Shown here piece by piece: positions 32,873-37,977 of a stretch of DNA of 37,977 bases (within the stretch, counting starts at the first letter, position 1; every line of letters starts with the position of its first letter). The notes beneath the pieces were generated by a model. The model was not told where the DNA came from, made no database searches, and was given only the letters and a program-made list of their open reading frames with translations. The DNA comes from Candidatus Gastranaerophilales bacterium (GTDB lineage Bacteria > Cyanobacteriota > Vampirovibrionia > Gastranaerophilales > Gastranaerophilaceae), in assembly GCA_944326685.1 (NCBI GenBank), contig CALVEV010000008.1:1-37977 (forward strand). The letters are read 5' to 3'. The translations under genes and the position numbers were made by a program.

Positions 32873-33748
32873 TTAGCTGTCTAGTTTTATATAGTATACT
32901 TTATCCCATCTAAGGTCTAAATATTTTATATTTTTATCTAATAATTTTACCTGCGGTAGTAATGAAGGTAATTTAGTTAATTTTTTTGTCGTTTCTTCAA
33001 AGTTAACTTCGTCTACAGGACCAAGTCTTAAAAGAACTGATTTTAGTTTAACATAAACATCTCCAGGTGTCCTAAAATCGATATATTCTATATCTTCATC
33101 ACTATAAAATTCGATTGTTTTAGCCAGTTTTTTTATAAAATTAAGCTTAGGCTTATCCCATTTCCTGTAATCATCGTCTTTTGTTCCATATGCAAGTACC
33201 TTTACAGTTTTGTAATTAACTCTTAAAGGCATATATTCGTGACCGATAAGTTTTCCATCACGTGTAAAATATGCAATTGGTTCAACTTTTTCATTCGGTG
33301 CGATTAGAATAGATGGAATTCTCTCTTTTATAATTATATCAAGCCTAGCAGGGAACCAAAAACGCCTTATATAAACATCTTGAATTGGTTCAATCCTTAA
33401 TATACTAGACTTAATTTCGTCAGTTCTAATTAAAAATATAGCTTTATCTTCTATTTCAATTTGTCGTATTGCTGCCAAAATTTTATAAGAAGGAACTATT
33501 TTGTTATTAGAGATTTTTAATGCAGGACTATTTAGTCTGGATAATGCATCTTGAGGTAATCTCCAGCTTTTCATATAAATAATGTGATAACAAAGATAAA
33601 GTAGCCCAACAATTAGTAACAGTCTAAGAACAATTCGAAAAGTCTTGATACGACGTTGTGTATGACGTATTTTTCTTTTCATTTTAGACTGTTTGAGTCG
33701 TCTTTTGATATTATATTTATTTATCTTTTTTATTTCTTCATCAGACAT
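32873..33748 (-). CDS. ftsQ: FtsQ/DivIB-type cell division protein
   Basis: A 291-residue bitopic membrane protein. Residues 1-37 are strongly basic and cytoplasmic, 38-58 form the single membrane helix (IVLRLLLIVGLLYLCYHIIY), and about 75-142 make a POTRA-like domain (LAAIRQIEIEDKAIFL, PIQDVYIRRFWFPARLDIII). The beta-domain follows (ILIAPNEKVEPIAYFTRDGK). FtsQ connects early and late divisome proteins. Sequence conservation in this family is low, but size, topology and position after murC-murB-ddl make the call firm. The start overlaps the ddl stop as TAATG. Confidence 0.85.
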   Translation of the reverse strand: MSDEEIKKINKYNIKRRLKQSKMKRKIRHTQRRIKTFRIVLRLLLIVGLLYLCYHIIYMKSWRLPQDALSRLNSPALKISNNKIVPSYKILAAIRQIEIEDKAIFLIRTDEIKSSILRIEPIQDVYIRRFWFPARLDIIIKERIPSILIAPNEKVEPIAYFTRDGKLIGHEYMPLRVNYKTVKVLAYGTKDDDYRKWDKPKLNFIKKLAKTIEFYSDEDIEYIDFRTPGDVYVKLKSVLLRLGPVDEVNFEETTKKLTKLPSLLPQVKLLDKNIKYLDLRWDKVYYIKLDS

Positions 33749-34677
33749 TATTTGTTTAAACCTGCACTTTGTAGAGTCATCTCTACCAATTCATCATAAG
33801 TTATTCCCATTGCAGCTGCTTGCGCTGGTAAATCACTTGTATCAGTCATTCCTGGACTTGTATTGATTTCTAAAATATATGGAATATCTGTTATTAAGAA
33901 GTCAACTCTGCTTACGCCAGAACAACCACAAGTTTTAAATGCTTTTACAGCAAGTTCTTTAACTTTTTTTGTCATTTCTTCTGAAATTTCAGCTGGCAAT
34001 ATAAAATCTGTCATTCCTTTGGTATATTTTGCTTCATAATCATACCATTCATTGTGAGGGCGAAGCTCTAAAATTTCTGTAGCGAAAAGTTCACCATCTT
34101 TTTCTAAAACACCAACAGTTGCACTAATACCTGTTAGATATTCTTCTATCATAATATCTTGATTAAATTGTGCCGCATTAAAAACTGCTTTAGCAAGCTC
34201 ATCAGCATTATTAACTTTTGCCATACCAAAACTTGAACCTTCTGAAACAGGCTTTACCATCATTGGATAATTCAAATCTTTAACTTTTTCATATAAATTA
34301 TCACCTTTTGTTATTAAAACAGATGTAATTAATGGTAATCCTGCAGTTGATAAAACTTTTTTAGTATATTCTTTATTCATACATATTGCACTAGACATAA
34401 CCCCACAACCTGTATAAGGAATTTTTAAAAATTCTAAAACCCCTTGTATACAACCATCTTCGCCATATTTACCATGTAATGCGTTATATGCGTATTCATA
34501 GCCCACCAATTTTGAAGCTATATTTTCATCAACTTCTACTAAATCTACGTTAGTATAACCTAATCTCTTAAGAGCTTCATAACAGTTTTTGCCTGAACGT
34601 CTTGATATTTCTTGTTCAGATGATAACCCACCACATAATACAGCTATTTTTGCGTGTTTTTGTATAGTTCCTGACAT
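33748..34677 (-). CDS. ddl: D-alanine--D-alanine ligase
   Basis: A 309-residue ATP-grasp ligase that makes the D-Ala-D-Ala dipeptide of peptidoglycan. IAVLCGGLSSEQEISRRSG at the N-terminus, ALHGKYGEDGCIQGVLEFLK, MVKPVSEGSSFGMAKV for ATP binding, and the metal/substrate segment YILEINTSPGMTDTSDLPAQ are canonical. The protein is cytoplasmic. Its start lies 34 bases inside murB, and its end overlaps ftsQ. The ATG used gives 10 residues before the first strand, which is normal for the family. Confidence 0.96.
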   Translation of the reverse strand: MSGTIQKHAKIAVLCGGLSSEQEISRRSGKNCYEALKRLGYTNVDLVEVDENIASKLVGYEYAYNALHGKYGEDGCIQGVLEFLKIPYTGCGVMSSAICMNKEYTKKVLSTAGLPLITSVLITKGDNLYEKVKDLNYPMMVKPVSEGSSFGMAKVNNADELAKAVFNAAQFNQDIMIEEYLTGISATVGVLEKDGELFATEILELRPHNEWYDYEAKYTKGMTDFILPAEISEEMTKKVKELAVKAFKTCGCSGVSRVDFLITDIPYILEINTSPGMTDTSDLPAQAAAMGITYDELVEMTLQSAGLNK

Positions 34678-35561
34678 ATCTCTTCCTCGTGTTTATTCAT
34701 GTCTCCAATGTATCTTATTTCTGGTACTAAATCTATTGTATAAGTACTTTTAACTTTTTTCTGCATTAAAAGCATAAGCTCTAAAACATCTTCTGATGTT
34801 GCATCACCTTTATTTATTATAAAGTTAGCATGCTTTTGCCATACTGCAACTTTTTCAAAATTAAAATCTTTTACACCTGCTTTATCTAATAATCTTCCTG
34901 CAGAATCGTGCTCTGGGTTTTTAAATACACTTCCTGCATTTGGATAAGTTAAAGGTGGTTGAATATTTTTTCTAAATTCTAAATTTCTATCCATTAAAGT
35001 TTTTATTACGTCAGGATTTTCTCTTTTTAAATCAAATTCAGCACTTAATACTATATATCTTCCTGTTTGTATTATTGAATGTCTATATCCAAAATCCATT
35101 TCTTTGTTAGATAGATAAATAACTTCTTGAGTTTCATTATCAAAAACACAAGCAGAAGTTAGAGAATCAGATATAGATTGGTTATGAGCGCCTGCATTCA
35201 TGCATATATTACCCCCAATTGAACCAGGGAATCCAATCATAAATTCAAAACCACTTAGCTTATTTTCATGTGCTTTTTGAGATAGCAAAGGTCCTTTAAC
35301 TCCACAAGAAGCTATTAATTTTGTACCTCTGATTTCAATATCTGACATTTTTGATGTTGAAATAATTGATCTTGAACATCCTTGCGATGAAAAAATTACA
35401 TTAGAACAATTCCCTAGTATAACTGGATTATCCAATGTTTTTAATAATGTTAAAAACTCACTTTGTGATTTTGGGAAATAGATTTTTCTAACAAATCCAC
35501 CAATTTTAAAACTAGTTAAATTTTTAATTTCAAAATTTTCTTTATATTCAATATCAAACAC
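34644..35561 (-). CDS. murB: UDP-N-acetylenolpyruvoylglucosamine reductase
   Basis: A 305-residue FAD enzyme that reduces the enolpyruvyl group to lactyl, giving UDP-MurNAc. TSFKIGGFVRKIYFPKS and GNCSNVIFS contact FAD, and FEFMIGFPGSIGGNICMNAGAH is the diagnostic block. NAGSVFKNP supplies the catalytic serine, and the C-terminal LVPEIRYIG contains the late glutamate. It appears to be the shorter type II form. It follows murC after two bases and overlaps ddl by 34 bases. Confidence 0.95.
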   Translation of the reverse strand: MFDIEYKENFEIKNLTSFKIGGFVRKIYFPKSQSEFLTLLKTLDNPVILGNCSNVIFSSQGCSRSIISTSKMSDIEIRGTKLIASCGVKGPLLSQKAHENKLSGFEFMIGFPGSIGGNICMNAGAHNQSISDSLTSACVFDNETQEVIYLSNKEMDFGYRHSIIQTGRYIVLSAEFDLKRENPDVIKTLMDRNLEFRKNIQPPLTYPNAGSVFKNPEHDSAGRLLDKAGVKDFNFEKVAVWQKHANFIINKGDATSEDVLELMLLMQKKVKSTYTIDLVPEIRYIGDMNKHEEEICQELYKNTQK

Positions 35562-35563
35562 AA

Positions 35564-36913
35564 TTATTCCTCGCTTGCTTTACTAAGATACTTAGCCAAG
35601 TTTGTAATTGATCCTGCACCTAGACCTATAACTATATCATTTTCTTTTAATGTTGGTAACAATTTTTTAGCAACATCCTCAATAGAGCCTGATATATATT
35701 CAGCATTAGGAAGTTCTGACGCAAATATATCAGATGACACACCTTCTATTGGGTCTTCAGATGCAGCATAAACGTCTGTAATTATTAATCTATCAGCAGA
35801 AGCTAATGAATTTTTAAAATCATTCCATAAGCTCTGTAATCTAGTATATCTATGTGGTTGGAATACTGCAACAACATTTCTTGTAGTAAAATTCTTCATC
35901 GCAGAAAGAGTTGCCTTAACTTCTGTCGGATGATGTGCATAATCATCATATACAGGTATATCGTTAATAGTAAGCATCTTTTGGAATCTACGTCCCATTC
36001 CTGTAAATGTTGCTAAATGCTCTTTGATTGAATTAACATCTATTCCTGCTTCATTACAAGCAGCAATTACAGCTAAAGCATTATATATATTATGCTCTCC
36101 AGGAAGAATAATCTTAACATTTTCAAGCAATAATTTATCATTATGATAAACATCAAAAGTAGAATATCCGTTAGCAAAAATTTTATTTTTAGCTAAATAT
36201 TCAGCCTCATCGAAACCAAATGTAATAAAGTTGTATCCTTTTAGCATTAAGTTCCCTTTATTATCATTATTAATAAGAATTTTTGCATCTGAACGTAAAT
36301 TCGATAATAATTTTTGGAAGGTTTCTACAATTGAATCTAAACCATTTTTATAAAAATCTAAATGATCAGCTTCAAGGTTATTTATAACAAGAATATCTGG
36401 TCTATATTTAACAAGAGTTCCATCGCTTTCATCCATTTCTGCAACAAAAAAATTACCATTTTTATCATATTCAGCATTAGTGTTTAATTCAGGAATAATA
36501 CCTCCAACAACAAAAGAAGGATTATAACCTGCTTTCGAAAGTAAGTATGAAGCCATACCACTTGTTGTCGTTTTACCATGAGTTCCTGCAAGACCTATGA
36601 ATTTTTTTTCAGAACGTGAAATTTCTGCTAACATATCTGAACGATGATATATTTTACACCCTAATTCTCTTGCTCTAACTAATTCAGGGTTATTCATTCT
36701 TATTGCAGAACTAATAGCAACAATAGAGCCTTCTGGGACATTTTCTTTTGAATGACCAATAAATATTTTAGCCCCCATTGCTTTTAATTGATTAACATAT
36801 TTGCTTTCAGAAATATCAGAGCCTGAAACCTCATAACCTTGCTGTATCAAGTATTTAGCAAGCCCACTCATTCCTACTCCACCTATTGCAATAAAATGAT
36901 ATTTTTTATTCAC
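35564..36913 (-). CDS. murC: UDP-N-acetylmuramate--L-alanine ligase
   Basis: A 449-residue Mur ligase that adds the first residue, L-alanine, to UDP-MurNAc. The N-terminal domain has HFIAIGGVGMSGLAKYLIQQ, the ATP loop is GLAGTHGKTTTSGMASYLL, and the C-terminal part has VYDDYAHHPTEVKATL and FQPHRYTR. Translation starts at a GTG (36913), with AAGGAG seven bases upstream. It heads the murC-murB-ddl-ftsQ-ffh-ndk-tgt series and is divergent from the recombinase gene across 54 bases. Confidence 0.97.
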   Translation of the reverse strand: MNKKYHFIAIGGVGMSGLAKYLIQQGYEVSGSDISESKYVNQLKAMGAKIFIGHSKENVPEGSIVAISSAIRMNNPELVRARELGCKIYHRSDMLAEISRSEKKFIGLAGTHGKTTTSGMASYLLSKAGYNPSFVVGGIIPELNTNAEYDKNGNFFVAEMDESDGTLVKYRPDILVINNLEADHLDFYKNGLDSIVETFQKLLSNLRSDAKILINNDNKGNLMLKGYNFITFGFDEAEYLAKNKIFANGYSTFDVYHNDKLLLENVKIILPGEHNIYNALAVIAACNEAGIDVNSIKEHLATFTGMGRRFQKMLTINDIPVYDDYAHHPTEVKATLSAMKNFTTRNVVAVFQPHRYTRLQSLWNDFKNSLASADRLIITDVYAASEDPIEGVSSDIFASELPNAEYISGSIEDVAKKLLPTLKENDIVIGLGAGSITNLAKYLSKASEE

Positions 36914-36926
36914 GGTAAAACTCCTT

Positions 36927-36952
36927 TACTTTGAAAATTATATTACAAAGTA
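36927..36952. promoter_or_regulatory. Inverted repeat between murC and xerC
   Basis: TACTTTG (36927-36933) and CAAAGTA (36946-36952) form a perfect 7-bp inverted repeat with a 12-base AT-rich spacer in the 54-base gap between two divergent genes. It covers the expected promoter region of both and may be an operator. The alternative is a chance feature of AT-rich DNA. Confidence 0.35.
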
Positions 36953-36967
36953 TGTTAATATAAAAGT

Positions 36968-37828
36968 ATGTTTGAATTATTGTCATTATATCTTGAATTT
37001 ATTGAATTAGAAAAAGGTTTATCAATTAATTCTATTGAAGCATATCGCCGTGATATTGAATTTTTCATTGAATTTCTTTCTAATAAAAATAATATTAATG
37101 ATATAACCAGACAAGATATCAGTAGCTATATCCGATTTTTAAATGAACAAAAATATTCAGTATCATCAATTACAAGAAAAATTTCCTCAATAAAATCTTT
37201 TTTTAAGTGGGCTTGTATGTCTGGATATGCAAATTCTAATCCTACATTAACAATAGAACTCCCTAAAAGACCTAAAAAATTACCTAAAGTTATGACAATA
37301 AAAGATATTGAAACCATGCTATCTAATAATTTAACAAATTTGCAAGCAGTTATATTGGAACTTTTATATAGTTGTGGATTTAGAGTTTCTGAATTGGTAA
37401 ATCTTAGATTGAATGATATTAATATTTCATCAAAATATATTTTATGTATAGGAAAAGGTAATAAAGAACGTATTGTTCCAATAGGTTCAAAAGCAATTGA
37501 AAAAATAAATATATATTTACAAGATAGAGATTATTTTGTAGTCAAAAATAAACTTAATACAAAAAAATTTCTAATTAATGAAGATGGTAGGTTTATTAAT
37601 AGACAAGATGTGTATAACCTAGTCCATTTACAAGGTAAGATTATTAATAAAAATGTATCCCCACATACTTTAAGACATAGTTTTGCAACACATTTATTAG
37701 AAAATGGAGCAGATTTAAGAGTCGTACAAGAATTGTTAGGACACAGTGATGTTGCAACTACACAATTGTATACTCATATAACTAAAAAAAGATTAAAAGA
37801 AGTATATTTTAAGATAAACAAAGATTAA
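36968..37828 (+). CDS. xerC: Tyrosine site-specific recombinase XerC/XerD
   Basis: A 286-residue tyrosine recombinase of the Xer size class, which resolves chromosome dimers at dif. The SAM-like N-terminal domain (about 1-95) has YRRDIEFFIEFL. The catalytic domain has R139 (GFRVSEL), K163 (GKGNKER), H233 and R236 (HTLRHSFATHLLENG), H259 (GHSD) and nucleophile Y268 (LYTHI), so the set is complete. XerC and XerD cannot be told apart here, and some related bacteria may use a single Xer. No Shine-Dalgarno is visible; a TAATAT element ends six bases before the ATG, so a leaderless mRNA is possible. Its position beside cell-wall and division genes fits a role in chromosome segregation. Confidence 0.88.
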   Translation: MFELLSLYLEFIELEKGLSINSIEAYRRDIEFFIEFLSNKNNINDITRQDISSYIRFLNEQKYSVSSITRKISSIKSFFKWACMSGYANSNPTLTIELPKRPKKLPKVMTIKDIETMLSNNLTNLQAVILELLYSCGFRVSELVNLRLNDINISSKYILCIGKGNKERIVPIGSKAIEKINIYLQDRDYFVVKNKLNTKKFLINEDGRFINRQDVYNLVHLQGKIINKNVSPHTLRHSFATHLLENGADLRVVQELLGHSDVATTQLYTHITKKRLKEVYFKINKD

Positions 37829-37843
37829 CCTAAAAAATTAACC

Positions 37844-37977
37844 CTAGCCAAATAATTTAAATGTTCTATCAACATTATCTTTGATTACAGTTTTTAATGT
37901 ATCCATTTCAGTTTTAATAGCATTTCTTTCGTTTTCTAAATGTGCTAATTCAACATCATATTGTTTATCTTTTGCAT
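37844..37977 (-). CDS. C-terminus of a paralogue of the 2138-4015 protein
   Basis: The minus strand entering from the right edge reads AKDKQYDVELAHLENERNAI and ends KDNVDRTFKLFG before a TAG at 37846-37844. Aligned without gaps to the last residues of the gene at 2138 (AKDKKFDTDLSALENERNAI ... KDNVDRTFKLFS) it is about 80% identical over 44 residues. The remainder lies outside the window, so its central domain is unknown. It is convergent with xerC, 15 bases away. Confidence 0.85.
   Translation of the reverse strand, partial: AKDKQYDVELAHLENERNAIKTEMDTLKTVIKDNVDRTFKLFG

Noticed and set aside
1..37977. tRNA or rRNA genes
   Set aside because: I read the intergenic gaps on both strands and saw no cloverleaf with a conserved TTCGANTC-type loop and no rRNA sequence; a covariance search could still find something I missed.

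Overview
The window is AT-rich (roughly 30% G+C by eye), densely coded, and looks like a chromosome segment of a non-photosynthetic relative of Cyanobacteria: class Vampirovibrionia (Melainabacteria), probably a gut Gastranaerophilales. The clearest clue is a short SSB of cyanobacterial type that ends LLGSKRDAE and has no acidic tail. The assignment is recalled, not searched. There is no photosynthesis gene, CRISPR array, insertion sequence or recognisable tRNA. Two genes run off the edges: a ribbon-helix-helix protein (left) and a paralogue of a gene at 2138 (right).

Layout. 1-2014: partial RHH gene, then a YhaM-like OB/HD nuclease and thrB. 2138-4015: a beta-helix (GLUG-like) protein held between coiled-coil ends. 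4050-4706: a winged-helix protein, apparently leaderless, with GC-rich palindromes inside its gene. 4816-7687 (minus): Gfo/Idh oxidoreductase, CDP-alcohol phosphatidyltransferase, trmL, nnrD. 7694-7973: degenerate dispersed repeats and a terminator. 7974-15791 (minus): one 2605-residue protein with annexin-like GxGTD repeats, a hydrophobic segment, an HExxH metallopeptidase-like site, YD/MORN-like repeats, a C-terminal membrane segment and an 18-bp tandem repeat. 15944-18942 (minus): pyrG-ilvC and gatC. 19132-20118 (plus): rpmI, rplT, then the RNase P RNA.

20180-29718 mixes lineage-specific genes with metabolism: a hydrophobic-ended protein, a TAATG-coupled pair whose second member is an aldo/keto reductase without most of its catalytic residues, an UPF0173 hydrolase divergent from ribD, an ssb / four-carbon acid sugar kinase / pdxA-type operon, a coupled zinc-motif membrane protein pair, and an EF-hand protein. 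29814-36913 (minus) is a compact series murC-murB-ddl-ftsQ-ffh-ndk-tgt, divergent from a XerC/D recombinase.

The most unusual content is the giant protein, the family with constant ends and a variable centre (two copies in this window), the degenerate aldo/keto reductase, and the kinase/PdxA pair, which points to D-threonate/D-erythronate catabolism rather than vitamin B6 synthesis.
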